DNA from: Bacteroidetes bacterium UBA2322 | GTDB lineage: Bacteria; Bacteroidota; Bacteroidia; Chitinophagales; UBA2359 | Length of the DNA: 38,627 bases | Assembly: GCA_002345145.1 (NCBI GenBank) | Contig: DDVC01000158.1 | Location: 1-38,627 of the forward strand | Direction: 5' to 3' | Shown here: positions 25,140-34,541 of the stretch, piece by piece | Layout: each line of letters begins with the position of its first letter | Position numbering within the stretch: position 1 is the first letter of the stretch | Program-made: the position numbers and the translations under genes | The notes under the pieces: generated by a model | The model's input: only the letters and a program-made list of their open reading frames with translations | Database searches by the model: none | Told to the model about the DNA's origin: nothing

Positions 25140-25214
25140 TTTGTTGAGTACTTGCCTGCTGATAGGGTTTATCATACAAATTAACCTGTCAAAGTAGGAC
25201 GTATTTTTTTAGTT

Positions 25215-25685
25215 TCAGTATTTCGTTTTATCTGTTTTTTGTATCCATGCTTCAAAAACGGCTAACGCTTCGGCATGTGGCTGATGAATAAAAGGTATTT
25301 TGCGATGAGGTGGCAGGTGGTTAATTTCTTCATAAATAAGGTGGTCATCAAAACCAATGGCAGCAGCTTGGTATCGGGTATTGGCATAATACACCTTATC
25401 CGGGCGCGCCCAGTATATAGCCCCCAAACACATGGGGCAGGGTTCGCAACTGGTGTAAATTTCGCAGCCGGTCAGTTGAAAAGCGCCCAAATAGGTGCAG
25501 GCATTTCTAATGGCTACTACCTCGGCATGGGCGGTGGGGTCGTTTGTAGAGGTAACTCGGTTATTTCCGCGGGCTATAATAACCCCGTTTTTTACCACCA
25601 CCGCGCCAAAGGGTCCACCCTCGTTATTGGCTATTCCTTGTGCCGACAGTTGTATGGCTTCTTGCATAAAATTTACAGACAACAT
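25215..25685 (-). CDS. guaD: Guanine deaminase (zinc nucleoside deaminase family)
   Basis: A 156-residue cytidine-deaminase-fold enzyme that converts guanine to xanthine and ammonia in purine salvage. Zinc ligands are His 53 in TAHAEV, with the catalytic Glu 55, and Cys 83 and Cys 86 in EPCPMC. NNEGGPFGAVVVKNG (20-34) and YANTRYQAAAIGFDD (100-114) are characteristic of the B. subtilis-type guanine deaminase and differ from TadA, which lacks the latter block. It starts 21 nt after the mutS stop, so it is probably cotranscribed with mutS. Confidence 0.88.
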   Translation of the reverse strand: MLSVNFMQEAIQLSAQGIANNEGGPFGAVVVKNGVIIARGNNRVTSTNDPTAHAEVVAIRNACTYLGAFQLTGCEIYTSCEPCPMCLGAIYWARPDKVYYANTRYQAAAIGFDDHLIYEEINHLPPHRKIPFIHQPHAEALAVFEAWIQKTDKTKY

Positions 25686-25706
25686 AGTAGTTAATTCATT
25701 TTTAGG

Positions 25707-28310
25707 TTACTCTACTGCTTTTTTCAACTCGTTCAGTTTCATAAGAGCTTCTATAGGTGTAAGGCTGTTAACATCAAGCGTAGCCAAAATTTCCTTTATT
25801 TTTTTCAGTTTAGGGTCGGTCATTTCAAACAGGGCAAGTTGATAGGGTTTTTGCTCCGGAATTTGTTTCAGGGCATCTTTGGTTTGTTGCAGTTGGTGTT
25901 GTTGTTCTAATTGGGCAAGAATTTCATTGGCGCGGTTAATAATGGCACGGGGCATACCCGCCATTTGTGCCACATGAATACCAAAACTTTTTTCGGCAGC
26001 GCCTTTCACCAATTTACGCATAAAAATAACCTTATTGCCCGCTTCCTTTACTGAAATGGAGAAGTTTTTAATGCGCTCGTTCTTTTCGGCAAGTTCGGTC
26101 AGCTCGTGGTAGTGGGTGGCAAACAGGGTTTTAGGTTGTGCTTTGGGGTTATTATGCAGGTACTCGGCAAGCGCCCAGGCTATAGAAATGCCGTCGTAGG
26201 TGCTGGTGCCGCGCCCTATTTCATCGAGTAGGATAAGACTTCGGGCAGATAGGTTATTCATAATACTTGCCGTTTCGTTCATTTCTACCATAAAGGTTGA
26301 TTCGCCCGATGAAATGTTGTCTGAAGCGCCTACGCGGGTAAAAATTTTATCCACCAGTCCAATTTCGGCAGTGTGAGCCGGCACAAAACTGCCCATTTGC
26401 GCCATCAGCGCTATCAGGGCGGTTTGCCTAAGCAGGGCAGATTTACCCGACATGTTGGGACCGGTAATAATGAGTATTTGTTGTTTTTCGTTGTCTAAAT
26501 ACATGTCGTTTGGCACGTATTCTTCGCCCAATTGCAGTTGTTGTTCTATAACCGGGTGCCTTCCCTGCTGAATTTGGAGGGTAAAAGAGTCAGAAACTAA
26601 GGGTTTACAATAACGATTTTTTTGTGCCACTACTGCAAAAGAGAGCAGGCAATCCATTCGGGCTAAGAGGCTGGCGTTTAGCTGAATAGGACGGATATAA
26701 TCGGCAAGTTCGGCAGTAAGTTGGGTAAACAGTTCGGTTTCTAAGGCAATGGTTTTTTCTTCGGCGCCCAATATCTTTTCTTCGTAGCGTTTTAGTTCTT
26801 CGTTAATATATCGTTCAGCGCCGGTAAGGGTTTGTTTTCTTATCCAATCTGTGGGTACTTGCTCTTTATACTTGTTGCGCACTTCAAAATAGTAACCAAA
26901 TACATTGTTGTAACCAATTTTAAGCGAGCTGATACCTGTTTTTTGGGTTTCGCGCTGTTCCATTTGCAGGAGGTAATCCTTGCCCGATGTTTGGATATGG
27001 CGCAATTCATCTAACTCTTCCGATATGTCATTGGCAATAATACCGCCTTTATTAAGGGCTACCGGCGGGTCATCGGCAAGCCATTTTTCCATTTTATCGG
27101 TAATCAGTTTACAGGGGTTCAGTTGTTCGCCCCATTTATTCAGGTATTCATTGGCACATTGCAGGCATTGTTCTCTGATAGGGGCTATGGCTTGCAAGGC
27201 TTTTTTAATTTGTGCAACTTGTCGGGGGTTTACCCTTCCCATAGGCACTAAGGCAATCAGGCGTTCAAGGTCGCCTATTTGTTTAAGCTGGTGGGCGAGC
27301 ATATCGGCAAAATCGGGATTTTGCATTAAAAACTCCACCATGCTGAGTCGTTCATGAATAGCTTTTAAATCGCGCAGTGGCAGCACCAGCCATTTTTTGA
27401 GCAGGCGGCTGCCCATAGGGGTTATGGTTTTGTCTAAAACCTCAAACAGTGGTTTGCCCGATTCAAAAGGGGTACTCAGTAACTCTAAATTGCGAATGGT
27501 AAACCTATCTAACCACATGTATTTATCTTGCTGAATGCGGGCAAGTGCGGTTAGGTGTTGCAGGTTGGGGTGTTGGGTTTCTTTAAGGTAGTGAATAATA
27601 GCGCCGGCAGCCACTACGCCTTCTTCGGCATCGTTTACCCCAAACCCTTTCAGCGATTGGGTTTGAAAATGCTGGAGCAAAATTTCGGTAGTATAATCTT
27701 TGCCAAAAACCCAGTCGTCAATAGGGTAAATATAGAGTTTATCGCCAAACAGTTCGGTAAATTCTTTTTGTTTGTTTTTGGGCAGGATAACCTCGGCGGG
27801 CTGAAAACCTTGCAGCATTTTGTCAATATAATCCGAATTGCCCTGCGAAACCAAGAACTCACCGGTAGATATATCGGTAAAAGCGATGCCTATTTCCGAT
27901 TTGCTGAAAAAAACCGATGCTAAATAGTTGTTGCTTTTGTGGTCTAAAATTTTGTCGCTAATGGCTACGCCGGGCGTTACTAATTCAGTTACGCCTCGTT
28001 TTACCACGGTTTTAGCCAATGCCGGATTTTCTAACTGGTCGCATACTGCCACTCTATAGCCGGCGCGCACTAATTTGTGCAAATAGGTATCTAAGGCATG
28101 GTGCGGAAAACCCGCAAGTTCTACCTCCGATGCTGCGCCGTTGTGTCGTTTGGTAAGGGTGATGCCTAATGTTTTGGCTGTTTCTATGGCATCTTGCCCA
28201 AATGTTTCATAAAAATCACCAATTCTGAACAGCAGCAAGGCATCGGGATACTTACTTTTGATTTTGTTGTACTGCTGCATCAGTGGCGTTTCGGACGGAT
28301 TTTTAGCCAT
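25707..28310 (-). CDS. mutS: DNA mismatch repair protein MutS
   Basis: An 867-residue MutS that recognises mismatches and small loops in new DNA. All usual parts are present: the mismatch-binding domain with the Phe-X-Glu motif (F33-Y34-E35 in GDFYETFG), connector, lever and clamp domains, and the C-terminal ATPase with Walker A GPNMSGKS (617-624), Walker B LILLDEIGRGTSTYDG and the ATHYHELTE block. A C-terminal helix-turn-helix dimerisation region follows. Length is normal for the family. The ATG at 28310 opens on MAKNPSETPLMQQY, the normal N-terminus. A candidate promoter TACCTTTA lies at 28382-28389. Confidence 0.97.
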   Translation of the reverse strand: MAKNPSETPLMQQYNKIKSKYPDALLLFRIGDFYETFGQDAIETAKTLGITLTKRHNGAASEVELAGFPHHALDTYLHKLVRAGYRVAVCDQLENPALAKTVVKRGVTELVTPGVAISDKILDHKSNNYLASVFFSKSEIGIAFTDISTGEFLVSQGNSDYIDKMLQGFQPAEVILPKNKQKEFTELFGDKLYIYPIDDWVFGKDYTTEILLQHFQTQSLKGFGVNDAEEGVVAAGAIIHYLKETQHPNLQHLTALARIQQDKYMWLDRFTIRNLELLSTPFESGKPLFEVLDKTITPMGSRLLKKWLVLPLRDLKAIHERLSMVEFLMQNPDFADMLAHQLKQIGDLERLIALVPMGRVNPRQVAQIKKALQAIAPIREQCLQCANEYLNKWGEQLNPCKLITDKMEKWLADDPPVALNKGGIIANDISEELDELRHIQTSGKDYLLQMEQRETQKTGISSLKIGYNNVFGYYFEVRNKYKEQVPTDWIRKQTLTGAERYINEELKRYEEKILGAEEKTIALETELFTQLTAELADYIRPIQLNASLLARMDCLLSFAVVAQKNRYCKPLVSDSFTLQIQQGRHPVIEQQLQLGEEYVPNDMYLDNEKQQILIITGPNMSGKSALLRQTALIALMAQMGSFVPAHTAEIGLVDKIFTRVGASDNISSGESTFMVEMNETASIMNNLSARSLILLDEIGRGTSTYDGISIAWALAEYLHNNPKAQPKTLFATHYHELTELAEKNERIKNFSISVKEAGNKVIFMRKLVKGAAEKSFGIHVAQMAGMPRAIINRANEILAQLEQQHQLQQTKDALKQIPEQKPYQLALFEMTDPKLKKIKEILATLDVNSLTPIEALMKLNELKKAVE

Positions 28311-28381
28311 GTTTGGGTAGGTAAAATTAGCGGCAGGAATAAATGGGGCAATCGTTTTGGGCGAGCAAAATAATTGGGCGG

Positions 28382-28389
28382 TAAAGGTA
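28382..28389 (-). promoter_or_regulatory. Candidate -7 box for mutS-guaD
   Basis: TACCTTTA on the minus strand differs from TAnnTTTG in the last base and lies 72 nt upstream of the mutS ATG. A TTTT at about the right distance upstream overlaps the terminator stem of the preceding gene, so the -33 element is doubtful. Confidence 0.35.
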
Positions 28390-28408
28390 CAAAACAGGGT
28401 TTAAAACA

Positions 28409-28443
28409 AAAAGCCTCTGCCTGTAATACCGGCAGAGGCTTTT
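28409..28443 (-). terminator. Rho-independent terminator of the T9SS protein gene
   Basis: A perfect 13-bp stem, AAAAGCCTCTGCC (28409-28421) with GGCAGAGGCTTTT (28431-28443), has a 9-nt loop. On the minus strand the stem ends in TTTTTGTTTT. It lies 75 nt after the stop of the 28518-30767 gene and insulates mutS. Confidence 0.82.
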
Positions 28444-28517
28444 GTTTATAGGGGTAAACGAGCGTTGCTTATCGGGAAAAAACAACCAATGCTCGGGTAA
28501 AACAAAATCGGGCGAAA

Positions 28518-30767
28518 TTATTCTTTCACCAATTTAGTAGAGGCTATATTGTTGCCATCGGTAAGGGTAACAAAATAAATACCCGATGCAAGTTGGCTCA
28601 CTTCAATGTTGAGCGTATTAGCGCCGGCGGTGGTAATGGCGGCGGTTTGTTGTACCAATCTGCCTGTTACATCATAAACAGCAGCAGTTACCGGTTTGCC
28701 GGCAGCGTTAAACTGAATGGTTACGGCATCTTTGGCAGGTACAGGCTGTACTTTGGTAATACCAAACACCCCAAAACCGGCAGCAGGCGAGTCAATGCCT
28801 ACCGATAATTCTTGGGTAAGGTCGGCACAAACACCAATTACGCTAATGAGGGTTTGAATTTCGCTGATGGTAGTGGCGCTCAATACGGTAGCCAAATCGC
28901 TGTCGCTGCAAACCATACCATATACGCGGTAATCGGCAGGCGAGCCGCTGGTAATGGTGAAAGCTCCGTTAGCGCTTTGCGAAACAATGGTACCGCCGGC
29001 ATTGGTAAGCAGGTACAGGTAGGTGTAACCCACCGTAGTGGTAAATCCGGTAGCTACGGCAGTAACGCTGTTGCCATTTACAAAAACGTTTTGCATAGTA
29101 CCGGCATCGGCAATACAAACATCGCCACAGGCTTCTACCGATATATTGTCCACGTGGAAACTGGTAGTACCCGGACCAAATACGCTACTTTCAAAGGTGA
29201 GCAGGTGGTTAGAACCATTGGCAAAAGCAGACACATCAACCGTTACCATGGTATAGTTATTGTATTCTGCAGCGCTGTTGGCAGTAATGTTATATACTTC
29301 GGTGGTGCCTACACGCACTTTTAAAAAGTCTTGAGCATTAGGAGTGGTAGCTCGGATAGCTAAGTAAAAAGTAAGGGTAGCAGAGGGGGCAGCTATGTTA
29401 ATGGTTTGTGAAACAGAGCCGGTTTCGGCAGAGCCAATACCGCCAAACCATGCCCAACGAACACCGCCATACGGACCTACGCCACCCAATCCGCAATCGG
29501 CTTCGGTACAAAGTGGGGAGCCAAAGTTAGTAGAGGCTTGTGTCCAGGCAGTACCGCCGTCTTCAAAACCGCCATCGGTTACGCGCTCGCAAACAGAGGG
29601 GCAGATTTCAATAAAATTGGCGGTTTGGTTGCAGGTGGCATTACCATTGGTAATGGTAAGTATGGCTTCCGCACCTGAAGCAAAGGGACCAAATGAGTAA
29701 GGACCATTTACACTAATGGTAGTGTTAACCCCGTTTGCATTAATGGTAAACGAACCGGTAGAGCCGGTATAGGTAACGTCTGCCTGAATAGAATACTGGT
29801 TGGTTTCGCAAAGCTGAATGGTGGTAAAACTTACAACCGGACAGTCGGTACATGCAGGGTCGCCTAAGGGCAACAAACTTACAGCATAGCAGGTAGTTTG
29901 CGTACAAGCAGCATCAAGAACAATGGTATTAAAACTGGGTGTTCCGCCTGCGGGGTTGGTAGCATTGCCAAATACCGCAGCACAGAAATAGTAGTTGCCG
30001 GCAGGTAAAGCGCCGGCGGCAGTAGGATTATGGATATAATTGAGCGTATTGGTAGGCACTGCCGGCTGAATGGGGAATGCGCCAAAGTATCCGGCGGCAG
30101 TATTAGGAGTGGTACTGCCGGTTAAATCGGCTTCGGCCACAAACCAGCAGAAACCTTTAAGGTTAGGGGCGGCATTAGGATAAACAGCGCCGGTAATGGC
30201 TATATTGGTAGTATCGCCAACGCAAATGCTGGTGTTGCCAGATATGGTGCCGGCAGATACAGTGGGGTCGCCACAGTTAACCGGTTCGGGGCAAAGCACT
30301 CCTGAGTTGGTAGTTACGGTAGGCGTACCATTATCTACTTGCTGAACGGCGCTGCCGCAGCCGCCTACGGTAGAAATGATAAAATATATCCTACCCGTTG
30401 CGGTAGCATCAAAGGTAATTGTACACCCTGTGGCAAAACCTAATACTGTGCCGCCGGTTACGCTGCCCGCTGCGGGTGTACCGCCTTGTATTACGGTTAA
30501 CAAGGCTTCGGCACCCCATGCAGTAGGACTGTACCCATCGCAAATATCAAAGGTATAATTGGCACCCGAAACTACATCGGTAAAATAAATTTCATTACTC
30601 CATGCTTCATACGGAGCCGAAACCGATTCTCCGTTGCAACCTGCCACATTGATACCTTGGTCGGTATAAGGACCGCCGGCATATTGCAAACATTGTGCCT
30701 GCATTGTTTGCGACAAGCCCAACAGACCTGCCAAAGCGAAAAAGAGGGTTAGTGTAAAATTTTTCAT
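28518..30767 (-). CDS. T9SS-exported modular surface protein with a CBM/MAM-like domain
   Basis: A 749-residue secreted protein of unknown role. It has a signal peptide (1-24, cleavage after MQA), then Cys-rich beta-sandwich regions with Ser/Thr/Gly-rich strands (about 25-390) and a galactose-binding- or MAM-like module, about 395-545. That module has GGFEDGGTAWTQAS at its start and FHVDNISVEAC at its end. A further beta region and a type IX sorting domain (about 668-749, VQPVPAKDAVTIQFN, GIYFVTLTDG, KLVKE end) follow. No catalytic motif is seen. It stands alone, with a perfect TATCTTTG promoter box upstream and a strong terminator downstream. It does not share the FGGGDD modules of the glucan cluster, so a link to glucan use is not supported. 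Adhesion or matrix binding is possible. Confidence 0.78.
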   Translation of the reverse strand: MKNFTLTLFFALAGLLGLSQTMQAQCLQYAGGPYTDQGINVAGCNGESVSAPYEAWSNEIYFTDVVSGANYTFDICDGYSPTAWGAEALLTVIQGGTPAAGSVTGGTVLGFATGCTITFDATATGRIYFIISTVGGCGSAVQQVDNGTPTVTTNSGVLCPEPVNCGDPTVSAGTISGNTSICVGDTTNIAITGAVYPNAAPNLKGFCWFVAEADLTGSTTPNTAAGYFGAFPIQPAVPTNTLNYIHNPTAAGALPAGNYYFCAAVFGNATNPAGGTPSFNTIVLDAACTQTTCYAVSLLPLGDPACTDCPVVSFTTIQLCETNQYSIQADVTYTGSTGSFTINANGVNTTISVNGPYSFGPFASGAEAILTITNGNATCNQTANFIEICPSVCERVTDGGFEDGGTAWTQASTNFGSPLCTEADCGLGGVGPYGGVRWAWFGGIGSAETGSVSQTINIAAPSATLTFYLAIRATTPNAQDFLKVRVGTTEVYNITANSAAEYNNYTMVTVDVSAFANGSNHLLTFESSVFGPGTTSFHVDNISVEACGDVCIADAGTMQNVFVNGNSVTAVATGFTTTVGYTYLYLLTNAGGTIVSQSANGAFTITSGSPADYRVYGMVCSDSDLATVLSATTISEIQTLISVIGVCADLTQELSVGIDSPAAGFGVFGITKVQPVPAKDAVTIQFNAAGKPVTAAVYDVTGRLVQQTAAITTAGANTLNIEVSQLASGIYFVTLTDGNNIASTKLVKE

Positions 30768-30805
30768 GTCAAAACGTTAAAAAATGATGAATGTTGATTT
30801 TTGGG

Positions 30806-30837
30806 CAAAGATACCACTATTTCGGGCTTGTAATAAA
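30806..30837 (-). promoter_or_regulatory. Promoter of the T9SS surface protein
   Basis: On the minus strand, TTTA (30834-30837), a 20-nt spacer and a perfect TATCTTTG (30806-30813) are found. The ATG is at 30767, leaving a leader of about 32 nt. Confidence 0.65.
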
Positions 30838-30918
30838 CTTTTAGAACGCTTTTAACATTGTGTCGGCTGGCGTTTATTTTTATTTGCGTATGTTGCAGCG
30901 CCATTTTACCCCGTGCTT

Positions 30919-32319
30919 ATGTTACTGCCTGCCGCCTTTACCCGCCGCATGGAGCGCCTGCTTCAAAGTGAGTATAAAGATTTTACTGGTGCCCTTACCC
31001 AAGGCGCTGCTGCCACTGCCATTAGGTTAAACCCCGCCAAAAAACCGCACCCCGTTTTTGAGGATACTACACCCGTGCCCTGGTGCCAAAATGCCCTACT
31101 GCTTACCCGGCGCCCCCAGTTTACCCTTCACCCGCCCCTGCACGCGGGCGTGTATTATGTGCAGGAAGCCTCTTCTATGTTTATTGACCAAATCATTAAA
31201 CAACTACAACTTGACCGGCAACCCCTGCTTGCTGCCGATTTATGCGCTGCACCCGGTGGTAAAACTACCCTATTGGCATCGGGTTTGCACCCAGATAGTT
31301 TAGTCATTGCCAACGAGGTTATCAAAACCCGAACACCCGTACTCACCGAAAATGTAACCAAGTGGGGGCTGCCCAATATATGGGTTACTGCCAATGATAC
31401 GGCAGATTTTACCCCGCTTGGCACTATTTTTGACCTTGTACTAACCGATGCCCCCTGCTCAGGCGAGGGCTTGTTTAGAAAAACACCCGATGCAGTGCAG
31501 GAGTGGTCGGAGGGTAATGTGCAGTTGTGCAGCGCACGGCAGCGGCGCATTTTGGCTAATGCAGCCCGTTTGGTAAAATCCGGCGGCTATCTTATTTACT
31601 CCACCTGCACGTATGCCGAAGAAGAAAACGAGCAAAACGCCGCTTGGATTGCTGCCGAGTACGGCTTTGAATCGGTACAACTGATGCTGCAACCTCAATG
31701 GGGAATAACCCAAACCCAAACCCCACTGCCCAATGGTAAGACGGTTTATGGCTACCGTTTTTATCCGCACAAAACAGTGGGCGAGGGCTTTTTTGTGGCT
31801 TGTTTACAAAAACAACAAAGCCATGCGCCCTCATCGGGCAAACAGGACTTCGGAAAAAAATTGGGCAAACAACCATTCGAAAAACTGCCTAAAAAACTTA
31901 TCCCGATGGTACAAAACCGGTTGCAAAATCCCGATGCCTATACTTTCTACCAAAAAAACCAAGCCGAAATTTTTGCTGTGCCCAATAACTATGCCCACCT
32001 GCTGCCCCATATAGCCATCGGTTTGGTAGTAAAACAAGCCGGCATTTTAATGGGTGAGGTAAAAGGTAACGAACTGGTGCCAGCCCCTGCATTGGCTTTA
32101 AGCATAGAAATATCGGGCAATGTGCCAAGGGTAGAACTTGATTTACCCGATGCACTGGCTTTTTTGCGCAAGCAGAACTTTGCCGCCCCACTACCCGATA
32201 ACCTGCGCGGCTGGACTTTGGTAACCTACCAATTGCACCCTTTGGGCTGGATTAAAGCGCTGCCCAACCGATACAACAATTACCACCCTACCGAGTGGCG
32301 CATCAAAAACCTGTTGTAA
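30919..32319 (+). CDS. rsmF: 16S rRNA m5C methyltransferase, RsmF/NOL1/NOP2/Sun family
   Basis: A 466-residue SAM-dependent RNA cytosine-C5 methyltransferase. The SAM-binding motif DLCAAPGGKT is at about 107-116. The two catalytic cysteines lie in TDAPCSGEG (Cys 180) and YSTCTY (Cys 230). The C-terminal 150 or so residues form the extra RNA-binding extension found in RsmF (target C1407 of 16S rRNA in E. coli), with GWIKALPNRYNNYHP and WRIKNL at the end. The ATG at 30919 is used; a GTG two codons upstream (30913) is possible and makes little difference. It is divergent from the T9SS protein gene. A weak TTTATTTG box lies just upstream. Confidence 0.9.
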   Translation: MLLPAAFTRRMERLLQSEYKDFTGALTQGAAATAIRLNPAKKPHPVFEDTTPVPWCQNALLLTRRPQFTLHPPLHAGVYYVQEASSMFIDQIIKQLQLDRQPLLAADLCAAPGGKTTLLASGLHPDSLVIANEVIKTRTPVLTENVTKWGLPNIWVTANDTADFTPLGTIFDLVLTDAPCSGEGLFRKTPDAVQEWSEGNVQLCSARQRRILANAARLVKSGGYLIYSTCTYAEEENEQNAAWIAAEYGFESVQLMLQPQWGITQTQTPLPNGKTVYGYRFYPHKTVGEGFFVACLQKQQSHAPSSGKQDFGKKLGKQPFEKLPKKLIPMVQNRLQNPDAYTFYQKNQAEIFAVPNNYAHLLPHIAIGLVVKQAGILMGEVKGNELVPAPALALSIEISGNVPRVELDLPDALAFLRKQNFAAPLPDNLRGWTLVTYQLHPLGWIKALPNRYNNYHPTEWRIKNLL

Positions 32320-32437
32320 CTGCCTTTTGTGCTTTACTCATTAACATAGCCTAAAAATGCACCTGCCCGATACTGATTTCCATAAAAAAAGTGCAACTTT
32401 GCAACGTCGGCTTTTTTAGCCCTTAACTTATTTGGTT

Positions 32438-33493
32438 ATGCTGCAATATATTTTGAAACGCTTCTTATACGGCATTTTGGTGCTGATAGGCGTAGTGTTT
32501 ATTGTTTTTTGGCTGTTTAACGGTTTGGGCGACCCCGCCCGCCTAACCCTGGGGCAACGTGCCGATGTAGAAACCATAGAGGCTATAAACAAAGAACTGG
32601 GTTTAGATAAACCCCGAAGCGTGCAGTTTATAATGTATTTGAACGATGTGCTGCCCATATCTATACATCAAAATACGCCCGAAAACAAGCAAAAATATAA
32701 TTACACCATTTTGTTTACCGCAGGAGCCAAAAGCGTAGCGCTAAAAGCGCCCTACTTGCGGCGCTCCTACCAAACCAAGCGCCCCGTTATGACTATGCTG
32801 GTTGAAGCGCTACCTAAAACGGTTATTTTAGCCCTCAGCGCCATGATTTTTGCTACTGTGGTAGGCATAACACTGGGGGTAATAGCGGCGGTAAAACAGT
32901 TCAGCTTTACAGACAATGCCATCTTAGTAGGTTCTATTTTAGGTATTTCGCAGCCTTCTTACTTTTCGGGCATCATACTGGCGCTTATATTTGGCTACTG
33001 GTTGGGCGATTTAACCGGGTTAAACTACACCGGCGGTTTGTATATCATAAACGACTATGGCGAGGAAATTTTACAGCTAAAAAACCTTATTCTGCCTACT
33101 TTAGCGCTGGGAGTGCGCCCGGTTTCTATTATAGTGCAACTTACCCGAAGCAGTATGCTTGATGTATTGTCGCAAGATTACATTCGCACGGCACAGGCAA
33201 AAGGACTAAGCCGCTATACAATTGTATTTAAACATGCCCTACGCAATGCACTCAATCCGGTGGTTACGGCTATATCGGGCTGGCTTGCCGGTTTGTTGGC
33301 AGGCGCTTACTTTATAGAAATCATTTTTGACTTTAAAGGTTTGGGCTACGTAACCATTAACGCCCTTAACAACCTCGATTTTCCGGTGGCTATGGGCGCT
33401 GTATTGTTTACCGCCTCTCTGTTTGTGCTGATTAACATAGTGGTAGATTTGCTCTACGGACTGTTAGACCCGCGCGTATCGTACAAACAGTAG
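32438..33493 (+). CDS. ABC transporter permease, DppB/OppB-like, orphan
   Basis: A 351-residue inner-membrane permease of the peptide/nickel type. The N-terminus (LQYILKRFLYGILVLIGVVF) is the typical first membrane segment of DppB-like proteins, and TFIKK-type loops follow. The EAA loop (about 245-275) contains DYIRTAQAKGLSRYTIVFKH and ALRNALNPV. Five or six hydrophobic segments are visible, and the end RVSYKQ matches the family (LDPRVRY). An additional soluble stretch of about 60 residues between the first two membrane segments (about 60-115) is longer than in E. coli DppB and is common in Bacteroidota homologues. The partner permease, ATPases and binding protein are not adjacent, so subunits must be encoded elsewhere. 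The ATG at 32438 is preferred over a TTG at 32432. Confidence 0.87.
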   Translation: MLQYILKRFLYGILVLIGVVFIVFWLFNGLGDPARLTLGQRADVETIEAINKELGLDKPRSVQFIMYLNDVLPISIHQNTPENKQKYNYTILFTAGAKSVALKAPYLRRSYQTKRPVMTMLVEALPKTVILALSAMIFATVVGITLGVIAAVKQFSFTDNAILVGSILGISQPSYFSGIILALIFGYWLGDLTGLNYTGGLYIINDYGEEILQLKNLILPTLALGVRPVSIIVQLTRSSMLDVLSQDYIRTAQAKGLSRYTIVFKHALRNALNPVVTAISGWLAGLLAGAYFIEIIFDFKGLGYVTINALNNLDFPVAMGAVLFTASLFVLINIVVDLLYGLLDPRVSYKQ

Positions 33494-33577
33494 TAGCGGT
33501 TAGTGGTTAGTTTTGGTAAATAGTAGTAGGTAGTGGGTAATTCATCATTCATCATTCATAACTCATAACTAACATTC
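33494..33577. repeat. Short simple-sequence repeats (TAGTAG/TTAGTG and TCATTCA types)
   Basis: The 84-nt gap between the permease and aroK contains degenerate repeats of TAGTAG/TTAGTGGTTAG followed by ATTCATCATTCATCATTCATAACTCATAACT-like units. Such drifting repeats are common between genes in Bacteroidota and may result from slippage. Confidence 0.6.
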
Positions 33578-34135
33578 ATGAGCCCACCAATACCCAAGCG
33601 CATTTACCTCATTGGATTTATGGGAGCAGGTAAAACCACGGTAGGCAGGCTCTTAGCCACCATGGTAGGTTACCAATTTATTGACCTTGATGCCCTGATA
33701 GAACAAACTTACAGCCTTACCATAACCGATATTTTTGCCCAATACGGCGAAGCCCGGTTTAGAGAAATGGAGGCGGAGTGCCTGAAACAAACCCTGCAAT
33801 ATGACCGGGTTATTGTGGCTACCGGTGGCGGTACGCCTTGTTTTATGGGTAATATGCACCTTATGAACGAACAAGGCACTACTATTATGCTCTACGTTTC
33901 GCCCCAGGTGCTGGCCAAAAGACTATATAAGCTCATGCAGCACCGACCGCTTGTAGCCGGTTTTGAAACAAAAAAACAATTGCTTACCTTTGTTGAAAAT
34001 ATGTTGGTAGCCCGACATTATTATTATGCACAGGCTAAGATAGTATTGTATTGCAAGAAAAAAGAAGTTTTTACCATTGCCCAAGACCTTAGGCGGTTAA
34101 TAGAAAATGCAGCTACAAATAAAAATGTTTTATAA
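33578..34135 (+). CDS. aroK: Shikimate kinase
   Basis: A 185-residue P-loop kinase that phosphorylates shikimate at the 3-hydroxyl, a step of aromatic amino acid synthesis. Walker A is GFMGAGKTT (13-21). The substrate-binding parts are FIDLDALIE (34-42, Asp 36 and Asp 38), GEARFREME (57-65) and ATGGGTP (81-87). The lid carries the conserved Arg in MQHRPL. Length is normal. It is in line with the permease and is followed by a 406-nt gap before recQ. No other aromatic pathway gene is in the window. Confidence 0.95.
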   Translation: MSPPIPKRIYLIGFMGAGKTTVGRLLATMVGYQFIDLDALIEQTYSLTITDIFAQYGEARFREMEAECLKQTLQYDRVIVATGGGTPCFMGNMHLMNEQGTTIMLYVSPQVLAKRLYKLMQHRPLVAGFETKKQLLTFVENMLVARHYYYAQAKIVLYCKKKEVFTIAQDLRRLIENAATNKNVL

Positions 34136-34541
34136 TATATTTTCATATTTGATTTATCTTAACATGAAGAACGTATGAGCCTTAACCGTAAGCAAGTGGT
34201 TGCCGTGCAGGCTCATGTTCTTATAAAATCCCGCGCTTATCAAGGAAACGCAAGCCGCACACCCAAAACACCCATGTTTTGTAAACTTTGGGTTATTTAT
34301 ATGCCTGCCATCGGTAAAAACCGCCTACTCCTTGTTACATTCCCAAAAATAGTTAGTATCTTCGCAGTCCGTTTCAAAAAAAACGGAGCGCTAAAAAAAC
34401 TAAAACTTTTTTTTGAAGCAAAAGAACATTTCTAACAAAAGCGTTTTAACTTGCTATCCCAAATTTAAGGCATAATCCATTATCAGCTCATTAACGAGTT
34501 GGTATTGACCTTATTATTGTTGTATCTACAACCGGTAAATT
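34136..34541. other. 406-nt intergenic stretch with two hairpins and a candidate recQ promoter
   Basis: No gene that I can support lies here; an 86-codon frame (34175-34435) has no protein-like character. A long hairpin pairs AAGAAC+ATGAGCCT (34167-34182, with a 2-nt bulge) with AGGCTCATGTTCTT (34209-34222), a 14-bp stem. A second stem pairs TCCGTTT (34368-34374) with AAACGGA (34381-34387). A TATCTTCG box at 34357-34364 just before the second stem may be a promoter, leaving a long leader of about 170 nt for recQ. Confidence 0.55.
34357..34364 (+). promoter_or_regulatory. Candidate -7 box for recQ
   Basis: TATCTTCG is one base from TAnnTTTG. A CTTG lies 22 nt upstream, slightly far for the -33 element. 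The predicted start would be at about 34371, inside the small hairpin 34368-34387. Confidence 0.3.

Noticed and set aside
28812..29324. 170-codon plus-strand frame opposite the T9SS surface protein
   Set aside because: Antisense shadow of a Gly/Thr-rich secreted protein. The minus frame has a signal peptide, sorting domain, promoter and terminator.
34175..34435. 86-codon plus-strand frame between aroK and recQ
   Set aside because: No family resemblance, and it overlaps a long hairpin and a promoter-like box. Composition is that of translated non-coding DNA.
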